From assembly GCA_949751835.1 (NCBI GenBank), contig CATKHK010000040.1, forward strand, positions 186,001 through 250,000: DNA of 64,000 nucleotides, written 5' to 3'. The notes below the pieces were generated by a model. The model did no database searches and was not told where the DNA came from. It saw nothing but the letters and a program-made list of their open reading frames with translations. A program made the position numbers and the translations under genes. Shown piece by piece: positions 1 through 11,400 of this stretch (positions are counted from its first letter, which is position 1; each line of letters starts with the position of its first letter). This DNA is from Blepharisma japonicum. Its lineage: Eukaryota > Ciliophora > Heterotrichea > Heterotrichida > Blepharismidae.

Positions 1-1661
1 TATTCATCTGTCACGAACAATTTCTCATTAGCAAAAATTTGTTTTCTTTTAAGTCTTAAAAAATTAGGAGGAGGTCCAGTCCTAAGTTTATGCTTTTCTC
101 TTTTTTTCTTTTCTGATGTATTAAACATTCTCCTCAGAGGGGTTACAGAAGGAGACTGATTATTGCTTGGATTCGGTATATAACTTGCTATTTTTGGAAT
201 AAATTGTTCCTTTTGCAAAAAGCTAAAATGTGTTTTATTTGTCGTCTTTCCTAACAAGAGTTTGCTTTTTAAGTTACTATATGAAGTTCTGTACGGAGAA
301 ATATCTTTTTTAATTATTTTTTGTGAAACTGACCTTTTGTGTGCCCCTATAATACTTGGCAGCTCTGGGTTTAGCATCATTTCTTCCATTTCTTTTAACT
401 CTTCAATGCGGTTTTGTGTTCTAATTAAATCTTGATTTCTTTTACTCTTTAAAAAAGCCCAAGTATCCACATAAGGAATTCTTGTTTTAAAATCTTCCTT
501 TGCAATGGTATAAACTTCAACGATCCCACTATTACATCTGCATGTAAACATCCTTTTATCAACTCCATCAATAATTTCATCAAGTCCTACAATTTCATTT
601 TCTCCTTTTATTACAACCTGTAAAGACTTTTTCTTTGCCAAAACACTTTTATGTGATTTTGCATGGTCAAATAATGCTTCATCACTCAATTTTGTTAATC
701 GCACTTCTCCACTTTTGATAAAATATACGAAATTAACAGGCTCACCTTCTTTATATAAATACTGTTTATTTTTCACCACTTGAAAGTCAAAATAATAGCT
801 GAATTTAATTAATGCAATTTTTGTTCATGTAGAAAACATAGGAATTGACTGAAAAAATCTAATTTTCTGGTTCATTCTCCTCTCAGTGACTACTCCAAGA
901 ATTTTCTTAAAATCATTTTTATTTAGTACTGCCAAATATGATTTTTCAAGTGCTTGAATTGATGCAGCTCTTGGCCTCTCACTAATAAGTGAAAGTTCCC
1001 CAAAGGAAGCTCCTTCATGCAAAACGCTGACCTCTTGCAATTGTTCTAATTCTATTTCAACTTTATCATTCGTTTCCCATAACTTTGTGACAGTTTCTAT
1101 AATAAACTTTTCCTGCATCATTTTTTCTTGGAAAAGCTTTGAAATTTTTTTTTCTTCAGTTTGGGCTGCCTCACTAGCTTCAACTTTTTCTTCTACTGCA
1201 GCCCTCGGTCTTACTTTATTCACCAAAAAGTTGTCAATAATATTTTGTGTCTTTTTTTCGGCCGATTTAGGTCTCTCAAAAGAGTCTTCTTTGGGAGCTC
1301 CTGATTTGTAGCCTACATTGTACCCGAAATAACTTTCAAATGTGTCTAATAATTCTTTTTTAATTTTAAACCTTTTTTTGGTTGGGACTTGGACAGAAAC
1401 AGAGCCTTTGAGGACAATAAAGAAGTCTTCGCCTTTGCTTCCGAAATCGACGATATATTCAAATTCATTGCATTCTTTTAAGAACATGGCATGACAAGAT
1501 GCTCGGTGAACATCGTTATTTTTTTGCTCTTCTGTGATTTTTCTGAAAAATTCACAATCTTTGGTGACATTTACAAGTTTGTCGATATCAGCTTCGGTTC
1601 GGAATCTTGGTGCAATTTGAAGAATATTAAGAGCAGTTTTTATATCATATCTAATCTCCAT
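1..1661 (-). CDS. Cyclic-nucleotide-binding domain protein, 3' end outside window
   Basis: Reading from the ATG at 1661 with TGA as Trp (one at 822-824), the frame stays open to the window edge, so the C-terminus is missing and at least 553 residues are present. Two cyclic-nucleotide-binding (CNB) folds are visible. The first is split: its early strands (EDFFIVLKGSVSVQVP) lie near residue 80, and its phosphate-binding-cassette-like part (EGASFGELSLISERPRAAS) near residue 218. Between them is a Lys/Glu-rich insert of about 110 residues. The second fold begins around residue 300 (YKEGEPVNFVYFIKSGEV). The C-terminal part is basic and probably disordered. There is no kinase or channel segment in what is visible. 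Such stand-alone CNB proteins are common in ciliates and may sense cAMP or cGMP; the ligand is not known. No intron is needed. Confidence 0.8.
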
Positions 1662-1854
1662 ATTTATCTAATCACACAAAAAATTTCTCTTTTCTTAATA
1701 TTTTTCATATCAGGATGAATATTATAAATTTTTCTAAATAAGAAAGCGAAGGTCTTTTATTAATTTTAATGTTAATATAAATTCGCTATTTTCAACACTA
1801 TTATATCTTTATAACACTTAATTCTGAAATTTTTTATTTAATCTTAAAGATTAT

Positions 1855-2566
1855 TTACTTTTTCTTCTTTCTATTTCTCTTTTTCTTCTTCCCTTCTCCT
1901 TTGTCTTCTCCTTTGCCTTCTTCTTTTGTCTCTGCCTTTGGCTCTTCTTCTTTCTTCGGCTCCTCTTCTTCTTGGTTTCCTATCTGATGTTTAAGCTCAT
2001 CTTTTCTCAATTCATCATCCACATTAAGCTTTTTTTTCAAAGTCGCTTTAGTAGTTCTTTCCTTTGGAGGCTTAAAGTATTTCCTCATATCATACGCATC
2101 TTCTCCATCAGCGTAATATTTTTCTTCAACGCCATGTATTTCATACCCTAAAGTTTTTGAATATAAAGTAAAAGCCGCTCTATTTCCAACCCTGACATGG
2201 AGAGATACAAATTCAGCATCATAGCATTCGGTCATTGAATTGTCTGAATTAAATGTTACGAGAAGCTTGCATCAGTTTGGTAGCTAGTCCAAGCTTTCTA
2301 TATGGCCTTAAGACACTGATCGAAGTGATGTGCCCGTGGATTTCTGGGTCGTCTTCTGTTTTTTCGTCCTCCCTGAATAATTTTTACATTTTTGCAAGCA
2401 CATAGCCTACGATTTTGCCATTATCGTCTGCAACATAAAGAAGCTGAGGCCAGCTGAGAATGTGGTAATAGTAGTACTTCAAGTTGTAGTTTTCTGGAAG
2501 ACACATGAGGTTGCAGTATTGAATTTGTAAAAGATCATCTGCGGTAGCACGCCTTATGCACACCAT
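1855..2566 (-). CDS. NAA10: N-alpha-acetyltransferase catalytic subunit Naa10 (ARD1)
   Basis: Two introns join three exons: 15 nt at 2373-2387 (gtaaaaattattcag) and 16 nt at 2244-2259 (gtaacatttaattcag). Removing them gives 226 residues. The N-terminus ([20 protein letters not shown], then [19 protein letters not shown]) is nearly the Naa10 consensus. The GNAT acetyl-CoA site follows as RKLGLA (R/QxxGxG/A motif), then YVSLHV-type and [10 protein letters not shown] segments also typical of Naa10. In other eukaryotes Naa10 pairs with Naa15 in NatA and acetylates N-termini co-translationally at the ribosome exit. The tail after residue about 170 is a run of Lys/Glu blocks. Without splicing and with TGA as stop, the gene would look like two unrelated short frames. 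Confidence 0.95.
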
Positions 2567-2815
2567 TTATGCAGATTATTATATGCATGTATTAAATAAA
2601 TTTATTATATGTGATTGAGAGCAGGCTAAGAGAATAATTGATTTTATTAAACGATGATTTTTAAAATTTATAACTGATCTTTTTTGTTAATTCATTTTTA
2701 TCACATTATTATATAAAATTAAAGATTAATGCTTAAAACATCATAAAGATCTTCATTTTTATTAATACTGACTGAAGTTGACTTTATTTATTTATCGAAA
2801 AAAATTATTTTATAT

Positions 2816-3313
2816 CTAACACACACTTCTTCTTTGTTTTCTTGTTGCTAGAAGCTTCTGTAACTCTAATTGATCTATGGAGTCCAATTTTGCTAGAGCA
2901 TTGTAGGATACTATTTTCTTTAAAGAAGGCAGGTGAAATTGATCAGCGTTTTTGTTCTGTGCCCTTTTATCTTTTCCAATTTTTTTTTTACTGTCAAAAG
3001 GGCTCCTCTTAAATTTCAATACATCGCTAAAATGGTTCAGTTTTGATGTTTTATATCTATTAGGACTGAGCTCAATGGGATTTAAGGATAAAACAAACTT
3101 AGCCTTTATCCTTATTTCGTTTTCTTTCTGTAGTAGGTTTTCCATGTTCTCATCTTGGATTTCAGAATTTGCATTTCATGAAGCCCTAAACTTTTGTCTG
3201 TAGTCTGCTCTATGGCTTGGCGTGAAATCTGGGGTTTTTAGTCTTTCTGGGGCTGGCTCGTAAGTGCCTAAGACTGCACTAATAAATTTTTCATTTGTGG
3301 AAATGTTTTTCAT
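2816..3313 (-). CDS. Small basic protein of unknown function, 165 aa
   Basis: The frame opens at ATG 3313, passes one TGA (Trp, near 3174-3176) and ends at TAA 2816. No family is recognised. The protein is rich in Lys, Arg, Ser and Asn, has no signal peptide or membrane segment, and the N-terminal third (TYEPAPERLKTPDFTPSHR) looks disordered. Such short proline-containing basic proteins in ciliates are often cytoskeletal or ciliary, but nothing here proves that. The ATG at 3145 used by a TGA-as-stop reading would drop 56 residues; the frame upstream is open and begins just after an AT-rich leader, so 3313 is preferred. Confidence 0.6.
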
Positions 3314-4007
3314 TTTATTTTTATGATATTCTTTAAAATGAAATTAACTGGCTTTTTAAGGATTCTGTTAAAAATAAATTTTATAAGATCAAAAACTAAA
3401 ATTTATCACGCTTATAAGCTGGGAAATTTGAAATCGATACACTTTTTGAGACTAGCCAAGTTTATAATTTTTATAATTGGTCTGGAAAAATGTCAAATTG
3501 ACAGAAACTGCAATTTAAAGCTAAATGAAAACATCCAAAGAAAAGTAATAATTTTTTGATAGGCATTAACTAATATCATTTGAAATTTTAAAAATTAGGG
3601 TTGCTATATATATCATAATTATGATTTACTGTTATTCCAAAAAGCTGAGTAATTTCATGTTTATACCACATTTGCTCTTTACAACTAAGATTAATTATGT
3701 TTTCGCAAAAATTAAGAATTCAATCACAATTCTTTAGATCTCAATCACAAAACCTCTAATTATAAAATTTATTATTTAATTGAAAAGGTCTAAAATCATT
3801 TTGGATGTCCTTAATTTTTCATTCGTTTAAAATTACATCAAAATAACCTTACATTATTTTAACTGACAGTGATCACAACAAAACTTGCTACAGATTTTTC
3901 CCTCTTCCTTCTTGCATATTTTAATTAAATAAATCTGGTTGGCAAGCCCACTTAAATTCCTTATATAAGATAATACAGTTCTCATCCATAATTTATATAT
4001 AACTGTC
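3314..4007. other. Intergenic region, AT-rich
   Basis: This spacer separates the divergent starts of the small basic protein (minus) and the calcium-dependent kinase (plus). It is very AT-rich and presumably holds both promoters. A 78-codon plus frame at 3323-3559 is present but has no protein-like features. I see no RNA gene or repeat. Confidence 0.6.
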
Positions 4008-5423
4008 ATGGATTTTACAATTTCACTGCAAGACTTTGTTTTTGAACGCGAAGGCCTTCTAAGAGATATATATAAAATCGGCAACAAAATAGGTGAAGGT
4101 GCTTTTAGCAGTGTGCGAAGAATTAAGCATCGTGAGACACTAGAAAAAAGAGCAGTGAAAACAGTGCACAAGAAGAAGCTCAGGAACGAGTCAGAAAGGC
4201 AAATGATTTTTAATGAAGTCAGCATCTTATCTAAACTTGACCATCCCAACATTTTGAAAATATATGAGTTTTACCAGGACGAGAAAAATTATTACATCAT
4301 TACAGAATTCTGCTCTGGTGGCGAATTATTTGAAAAAATCATCAGGGATGGAAACCTAAGTGAAGGGTTGGCAGCAAGCTACATGCGGCAATTGTTAGCT
4401 GTGCTTGTATACTTGCATGACAGACATGTTGTTCATCGAGACATCAAGCCAGAAAATCTGGTGTTGAGTAGCTCAGAGCCTGATTCGATATTAAAAGTAA
4501 TTGATTTTGGGACAGCTCAGGCGTATACACCAGGAGAAAAAATGCATACGAGGTTCGGGACTCCTTATTACATTGCTCCAGAGGTACTGGCTCAAAGGTA
4601 TGATGAGAAATGTGACGTGTGGAGTGCTGGGGTTAATATGTATATTTTGCTTTCAGGGATGCCTCCTTTTGGTGGGAATTCAGACCATGAAATTCTTAAT
4701 AAAGTCAAAACCGGGAGGTATTCCTTTCCATCACCTGAGTGGGACTCAATTTCGTTTGAGGCTAAAGACTTAATTGAAAAAATGTTGACTTTTGACCCTG
4801 AAAGGAGAATTTCTGCTAGAGAAGCGCTTGCACATCCATGGTTGCTGAATGCTGCAAGATTCCGTATTGACCAGGCTGCTGCTAGGACTGCTTTAGGAAA
4901 CCTGAAAAATTTCAGAACCGGCCAAAAACTCAAAAAAGCGACTCTTGCTTATATTGCTTCACAGCTAGCTACAAAGACAGAAAGAGAAGAAATGGTTAAA
5001 TTATTCGAATCTCTTGACACAGATGAAAACGGGACTGTATCACGAGACGAGCTTAGACATGGATTTGAGCTAATCTTTGCCACTGAATTTGAAGACATTG
5101 ATGAAGAAATTAATAGAATTATGAATGAAGTTGACATAAACAGGTCAGGAGAAATCGACTACAATGAATTTGTGACTGCTTGCTTAAATCGGCAAAATTT
5201 AGTATCGAGAAAAAGACTTGAGGCAGCCTTTAAAGCTTTTGATTTGGATGGAAGCGGGACAATAACAGCAGACGAACTTAAGGAAATTTTGGGAAAGTAC
5301 CATAAGCATGATGATCAGTTCTGGAGAGATATGATAAGAGAAGCGGACCTGAATGGAGATGGAGTGATTGATTTACAAGAATTTGTAAAGATGATGCTTG
5401 AAAATAACCAAGTTAGATTTTAA
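4008..5423 (+). CDS. Calcium-dependent protein kinase (CDPK family)
   Basis: This 471-residue single-exon protein has the full CDPK order. The kinase domain spans about residues 23-280: glycine loop IGEGAFSSV, catalytic Lys51 in AVK, HRDIKPEN with Asp145, DFG with Asp166, and APEVL. A junction/autoinhibitory helix follows at about 300-325. Four EF hands come next (DTDENGTVSRDEL, DINRSGEIDYNEF, DLDGSGTITADEL, DLNGDGVIDLQEF), all with intact calcium ligands. CDPKs are serine/threonine kinases activated directly by calcium; in ciliates they are numerous and linked to motility, secretion and contraction. The start MDFTIS has no Gly2, so N-myristoylation is not expected and the enzyme is probably soluble. 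All catalytic residues are present. Confidence 0.95.
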   Translation: MDFTISLQDFVFEREGLLRDIYKIGNKIGEGAFSSVRRIKHRETLEKRAVKTVHKKKLRNESERQMIFNEVSILSKLDHPNILKIYEFYQDEKNYYIITEFCSGGELFEKIIRDGNLSEGLAASYMRQLLAVLVYLHDRHVVHRDIKPENLVLSSSEPDSILKVIDFGTAQAYTPGEKMHTRFGTPYYIAPEVLAQRYDEKCDVWSAGVNMYILLSGMPPFGGNSDHEILNKVKTGRYSFPSPEWDSISFEAKDLIEKMLTFDPERRISAREALAHPWLLNAARFRIDQAAARTALGNLKNFRTGQKLKKATLAYIASQLATKTEREEMVKLFESLDTDENGTVSRDELRHGFELIFATEFEDIDEEINRIMNEVDINRSGEIDYNEFVTACLNRQNLVSRKRLEAAFKAFDLDGSGTITADELKEILGKYHKHDDQFWRDMIREADLNGDGVIDLQEFVKMMLENNQVRF

Positions 5424-5477
5424 ATTCATTCGTTAATAATTTAGATTTATAAAATTTGTAATTATAACAAATCAACA

Positions 5478-6815
5478 TTAATTTAATGCTCCCTGGACTT
5501 TTTCCATTCGCTTTAACATCTCATCAATTTTTTTGATTCCGAATTCAAATTCCTCTTTGGTTTCAACAAAGGTTAGACCTTTAACCTTTTTTCTAAGATC
5601 ATCCTTTGAAATAATATTAAGACTTGTAAGATCATTAGGCACAATTAATGTAGGCTCTTTCTTTTTATTACTTCTATTACTCTCTGGAGGCTTTTCAGCT
5701 GTTAATCTTGTCATTGTTTCTATTAACCCTTTCAGCTTACTTTTATTTTGGTCAAATCTTCTTTTGACATATGATGCCTGGTTAGCAATTTTGCTTGCAT
5801 ATAGCAAATCATTAGGAGTTATTTTCTTGTGATTTTCCATTCTTTTATTCCATTGGCTATAGGTTATATGGGTAATTCCAGGATTTTTGGGCTGTCCAAT
5901 TAATTCTTTGATATCTTTATCTAAATCGAGCTCTTTTTGCCTTTTGACTGATTTTATATAGGGAATTCCTGAAAATTTGAGATCTTCTCTAAATTTGACT
6001 CTGGTTGCTCCAAAATTTGTGTGTGGTCTTGTCGATGTGCATGGGCTAGTAATCGCAGTTTTTTTCCCACTTAATGAAAATGCCTCTAAAATTTTATTTG
6101 GTACATTTGATACAATTGAATTTTCAGTCCTTAAAATTTCAGCTGATCTAACTGATAGCAAAGAGCTCCTTTTAAAGAGTTTACATTCGTATATATGAAT
6201 AAAATACCATTTTCCAGTGGTTTCTTGAATAAAATCAGCGACTAGCTCACATATTGAGTTTTCTTCATATAAAGAGTGCTCTAAAATAGTTTTTAGTGTA
6301 TCAGCATATCTAGTTAGCTCAATAGTCCCTATAGTAATATACACTTCTGATTCATAAGCTGTTCCTGCCAATATAAAAGGATTTTCATCTTCTGCATCTT
6401 CATGAGAAATATAGGAAACTGTTACATGCCCCGGAGCTTTCCATCTAATCCTGACAACATGTGGCTTTCCCCCTTTACATTCCAGATATTCTTGTATTAT
6501 TAAATTTTCTGAATGAGTATTTCATAGTTTAATAATTTCTTGTGTTGTGAAACAGATCACTCGATTAGTATTAATTTTCGCTATAGCGCAAGGAATATTT
6601 GGTTTTTCTATAAAGGTTTTTGTAATTATTGGTTCAATTTCTTCAGGCCGAAGTTCATTAAATGAGTTGTTTCGAAAAGTTTTCTGAATCAGAATAGGCT
6701 TTTTAAAACCTAATCCTTTTATAAGGGTTTTAGGGACTGGGAAGCGAATGTGATTTCTTTTTGATGCGTTGTAGAGAAGGTAAAAAAAGTTAGCACTTGG
6801 GTTTTGTGTTTCCAT
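5478..6815 (-). CDS. Uncharacterised conserved-looking protein, 445 aa
   Basis: A single frame from ATG 6815 to TAA 5478 contains one in-frame TGA (Trp) at 6519-6521, which divides it into two frames under the standard code. No family was recognised with confidence. The first 150 residues mix beta-type segments (PHVVRIRWKAPGHVTVSYIS). A block near residue 200 (FIQETTGKWYFIHIYECKLF) resembles a motif seen in uncharacterised ciliate proteins. The C-terminal half is basic and helical (KKKEPTLIVPNDLTSL, then KKIDEMLKRMEKVQGALN). There is no signal peptide or membrane helix. A role in ciliary or cortical structure would be a guess. Confidence 0.7.
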
Positions 6816-7120
6816 TAGATATAAATGACAATTTGTATTTCATTCGAAAGTTAATAATGGCCAGCATAATTTGGAATATTAATAAAGAAATTGATATTTA
6901 AATATTAATCAGATATTTAGATATAGATTAATTAGCAATAATAGCATGAGGTTATATAAAAAAGCATGCAATCATTGGTATTGTATAAAAAAATTAAATT
7001 AATCTTTTTTAAGAAGATTTTATTGTTGAAAATTGAGATTTAAGTAAATAAAGCAAGTTTAGTTAATTTTTCTAAATAAGCAAATAATTTTCTGAACACT
7101 AAAATGTCGTTAAATTTAAA
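6816..7120. other. Intergenic region between divergent genes
   Basis: AT-rich spacer between two divergently transcribed genes. It presumably carries both promoters. No repeat, RNA gene or further coding sequence is visible. Confidence 0.5.
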
Positions 7121-8458
7121 ATGAAGTTATTGTTAGCATTTCTCACAGCTTGCTTAGCATCCAATCTCTATGAAATTCTTATCCAACAAAATACAGAACT
7201 AGGAGTCTCAAACACAAATCTAAGGACTCAGATAATCCAGCTCCTTACTGACTATAATTTATATCAAACGATTTCCGATGACTACAACTACATGAAAGAA
7301 AAATTAATCCAACTAACTGAAGAGTACCAGAACTCAGCTGATTCTGATACAAATCTCATCATTCAGCAAGAAATAGCTTCAAGATTGTTAGAGCTTATTG
7401 AATATATCAATCTTCTTGGAGGCTCCTCAGAAGGATTCACCACTGATGAAATCAATTTTTGGCTGTTAAAACTTGCAGACTGCATAGATGAGACAAAATC
7501 ACTAATAAACCAAAAAAAGGAAGCAGAAGTTTATAACGAGCTTACCTTATCAATTTTTCTTAAAGGCCAACAAATCAGGCACTATCAAAGAGAAAACGCT
7601 GATCTGAATGGGAAAATTGAGCTTTCCCAGGCCTCATTAGAAAGCATAAAAGATAAGGAAGCAAAGGAAAAATCAAAAATTAACGATATTGCGAATGAGC
7701 TTGATGAAGTTAAAAAGCATCAAGAAAATCAAATAAATGCATTAAAAGATTCCTATAAAAATGAACAAGATAATGTTTCAGAAGATGCTAAGCCTACATA
7801 TGAAGATATCCAAAACTCAGCAGCAACTTCTATTTTAGCTTTGGAAGGCACAATTGCTGATGAATCTTTAAAAATAGAAGAGTTGACAGCAGACAATGCA
7901 AGCTTAGAAGCAAATATTTTAACATTGAGCAATAGCATTGGCTCTCTACAAAAAGAGCTAGAGATTAAGTCTGAGAGCTTGAAGGACGCTGAGTCAAAAT
8001 TTGAAGAATTCAGACTGCAGTCTAAAACTGCATCTGATACTGAAGTTGATGAGTTCATTGGTAACGAGCAGGTTATTCAGAATGAAGTCACAAGTCTTCA
8101 AGAAAAAGAGTCACTTTTATTGGAATCTTTGTCAGATAACTTAAAAGTTGTGAGTCACCTCGAGATGCTTAACCACCTTAAATCTAACAAAATCAGAGAA
8201 ATGGAATATGAGTTAAAAGAACTCCAAGCCTACCTCGAGCAAGCCAAAACTGCAAGATCAGAAGAAATAAGCAGCTTAATACAGAAACTTAACGACAATA
8301 AAGAAGCTGAAATTTCTTTAAGAAATAAACTTGAAGAAACACTTAATAAAATTGATGAACAAAATGAAGAAATCAAAGAATTGACCAGAAAAATCAATGA
8401 AGCTGAATACATAAAGAAGAGAGATGAACAAAGAAAAGAAGATGAAATTATTTACTAG
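7121..8458 (+). CDS. Secreted acidic coiled-coil protein, possible extrusome/granule protein
   Basis: This 445-residue protein opens with a clear signal peptide (MKLLLAFLTACLAS, cleavage near residue 14-18). Nearly all of the rest is predicted long coiled coil, rich in Glu, Lys, Leu, Ile, Asn and Ser with heptad spacing. It has very few cysteines and no membrane segment, so after signal cleavage it should be a soluble luminal or secreted rod. Acidic coiled-coil proteins with signal peptides build the crystalline cores of ciliate extrusomes (Grl proteins in Tetrahymena, Tmp in Paramecium). Blepharisma packs its pigment in cortical granules, so a granule-core role is a reasonable inference. No propeptide site was identified. 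Alternatives include other secretory-pathway scaffold proteins. Confidence 0.75.
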   Translation: MKLLLAFLTACLASNLYEILIQQNTELGVSNTNLRTQIIQLLTDYNLYQTISDDYNYMKEKLIQLTEEYQNSADSDTNLIIQQEIASRLLELIEYINLLGGSSEGFTTDEINFWLLKLADCIDETKSLINQKKEAEVYNELTLSIFLKGQQIRHYQRENADLNGKIELSQASLESIKDKEAKEKSKINDIANELDEVKKHQENQINALKDSYKNEQDNVSEDAKPTYEDIQNSAATSILALEGTIADESLKIEELTADNASLEANILTLSNSIGSLQKELEIKSESLKDAESKFEEFRLQSKTASDTEVDEFIGNEQVIQNEVTSLQEKESLLLESLSDNLKVVSHLEMLNHLKSNKIREMEYELKELQAYLEQAKTARSEEISSLIQKLNDNKEAEISLRNKLEETLNKIDEQNEEIKELTRKINEAEYIKKRDEQRKEDEIIY

Positions 8459-8496
8459 GTTTGTAACTGTAATTAATGAGTAATTTTAAACCTTAA

Positions 8497-11400
8497 TTAG
8501 CCTTGGATAAGCCTTTCTGCATATTGTCTGAAAAACACTTGGTCAGGACCTTGATCTAGCAAATGTAAAGCTTTTAGGACGTTATCGATTTTCTTTTTGC
8601 TGATTGAAAAAATGTTAATGACAGCTTGGTCTAGATTAGGGTCTCCACCTGCTTTGCAAGCTTTCGCAATTGCAGGGAGCAGCTCACCGAGAGCATCGAT
8701 ATTTGCAGAAAACTCTTCGCTTGGTAATGATATAAGTAAAGGTAAAGCTGGGGCTAAGTTATTTGCAAATAGTTCAAAATACCTCATACTGATCATGAAT
8801 GTAGCTTTTGGATGGACTTTCGATAGATTTGTTAAGAGTCCAAGAGCTTCTGTATAGTTAGAATTGATAAGCTCATCAAAGTATCCCTCAGCCTGCAATA
8901 AATTCTCTTCTGGAAGCTCACTTAACATAGTTTCCGCAATATGAAGACCTGCTTCATGATTGGGAAGACTTTCCAAAATGGTAGGAGGATGAGGTGCAAT
9001 TAGCCCAAGTAGTTTTCCAGCCTCATAAGTGACGCTTCTGGCCGTGCTTTCTTTCAAATCATTCATCATTTTATTGGCTGCACTTGTTTTAGATTGGCTT
9101 GGGATTTCAGTTCTTTTTGCAACTTCTTGAAGTGTCTGCAGTCCTTGCACTACAATTTCTTCAGGCCCATCAAGTCCACAGAGGTCACTTACCAATAAGT
9201 CTACTCTTGGCTTTAGCTTCAAAAGTTCTATTAAGTTTCTATGTCCTGCATCTCTGACGTTTTTCTCAGTATGGCTCATAGATTTCACAAAAACGCTTTG
9301 CAGCTGTGTTACAAAGGTTTTCAGCTTGGCTGGGCTTTTTTCGAGCAGGAAATAAAGGGCGTCTAAAATTCCAACTTTTACGTCACCTGGAACTCTTTCA
9401 CTTAAAACTCTGATTAAAGGTCCAGCTATATTAACAGCATAAGGAAGTAAAGGAGCTTCATCTGTCAGCTGGATAATGTCACAGTACCCTCTTGAAGCCA
9501 TTTCTTTGATTTCAGGGCTTCCATACATAATCGCGCTTTGTAGAATAGGCAAAAATGGATCAAGACCTTTAGGCTCATTGAATAGCTGGATCCTACGAGC
9601 ATTGGTGAGATGTGATTTAAAGATAGGGAAATAAAAGCAGAGCTCTTCTTTAGGAATAGACGCAATTGTTTTCTTCAAAACTTCTGGCAAAAATGATATG
9701 GTTTCTGGCTCATTTGCAAGAAGAGCTGGAAGAATCAGTGTTAATAGTTTGTCAACATATCCAGTGAAATTTAGCTTAGTGTGTGAGCAGAAATAGTCCA
9801 CTATGTGAAGGATGCTTTGGACTGGATATTCCAACTTATTTAAAGCAGATTCTAGATTAGAATGGTCACTAAGGGAAGCTACGATAATTTTAGTAGCGTT
9901 TAGAAGAGAATCGCCTCCATTGATAATTTGTGTGAAAATATCGTTTAGTTCTCTGATGTTGAATAAGTCATCAGCTATGAGGTCTGCGACTTCAGGAAGA
10001 GTTTTTGATCTGTGCTCTGAGCTCATGATTTTAGGAAGAAGGGCTTTAGTAATGCCATCATTTTTGAATTTCAACAGTTCTCTACAAGCAGCTGGATAAA
10101 TGACTACTTTATCGAGCAAAGATAGGGCTCCTGGGTCTTTATTGTCGATAGTGGTTTTATTGTATAAGTCATGGAAAATCCCACCTGCATTTTCTAAGAA
10201 ATCTTTATCATTAGAATGCAGTAAATGTTCCAGGATTTGAATAATATTGTCACTATAAGTAATCAATAGGTTTCTAGTAGCAGATTCACATACAATTCTT
10301 AACGCAAAGGCGACACCTTTAGGATATTTGTCAAAGTACATTTCAAAGTGTCGTAAGTAGCTTGAGAAGAGCTTCCCTTGATATTTAGAAATCAACCCTT
10401 GCACTGATGTCCCTGCTATTTCTCGTGGTTCTGAAACGTCTTTATCACAAATTTGTACCACTCTCAAAACTAGTTCAGGTGTCAAAGCCAACAAAAACTT
10501 AGGTGTGTTTTCTACAAGTGATTTCCAAATAGAAACAGCATTAACATGAATTGTCCCGGAGTGATCAGATCTTAGAATATAAACAGAAGCTAATATTCTG
10601 TTCTTTATTTCGTGGCTTATTAACTGCTTTCCTTCTCTTCTGCTTAAAGCTTCCATTTTATCAAGCATTTCTCCCATAAGTGTGATGCAGCTTTGTCTGG
10701 TTCTCCAGTTCTGCTGGAAAAGTCCTTCTTCTAAAGGAACGAAAAAGCTTTCCATGTTAGTCCTTCCATAGTCTTGTATAAGCAATTGGACAACTCTGAC
10801 AGCGATTTTTCTGACATCTTCATTTTCGTGACTTAAATTTTTCAAAAATATAGGGAGGGCTTTGTTGAGGTATCTTTCAAATTTTCCTTGGGTATTTGGA
10901 GGGATAAAAATAAAGACACCGAGGTAGCTTTCTCTAATTAATGGGGAATCATCATTGCATTTCTTTAATAGTTCAGACAGAAGCTGTTCCCATAGGTCAT
11001 TATATAAAATAATTTCACTATAAGCATGGACTGCTCCAGACCTCTCTACATTAGGGTTGTTATTTTGCATGATGTCTTGAAGCCAGTCAATAATAGGCTG
11101 AGCAAGTTCAGCTCCAATACCATTACATAAAGCCCCCAAGTTTTGTGCAGCAATATTTCTGACCTCAGGTAAAGCATCAAATAAAGAATATTTCAAAGAA
11201 GTCACTATACGTTCCAAGTATGGGAAAATTTCCATAGGGTCCGATATTAGCTTTGTAATGCCTCCTACTATTTGACAAGCTTGCTTTTTAAGCTCAATAC
11301 TTCTGGATTTTAAGCCTGTTTCTATTAATGGTATTAATAGACTGAGAGAAGGAGCGTCCATATAATGGTGAAATGCTGTATCAATCAGTACTTTATAGAC

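Noticed and set aside
3323-3559. 78-codon plus frame in the spacer before the kinase gene
   Set aside because: Composition is typical of AT-rich random sequence, no domain or signal is seen, and it overlaps the promoter region of the divergent gene.
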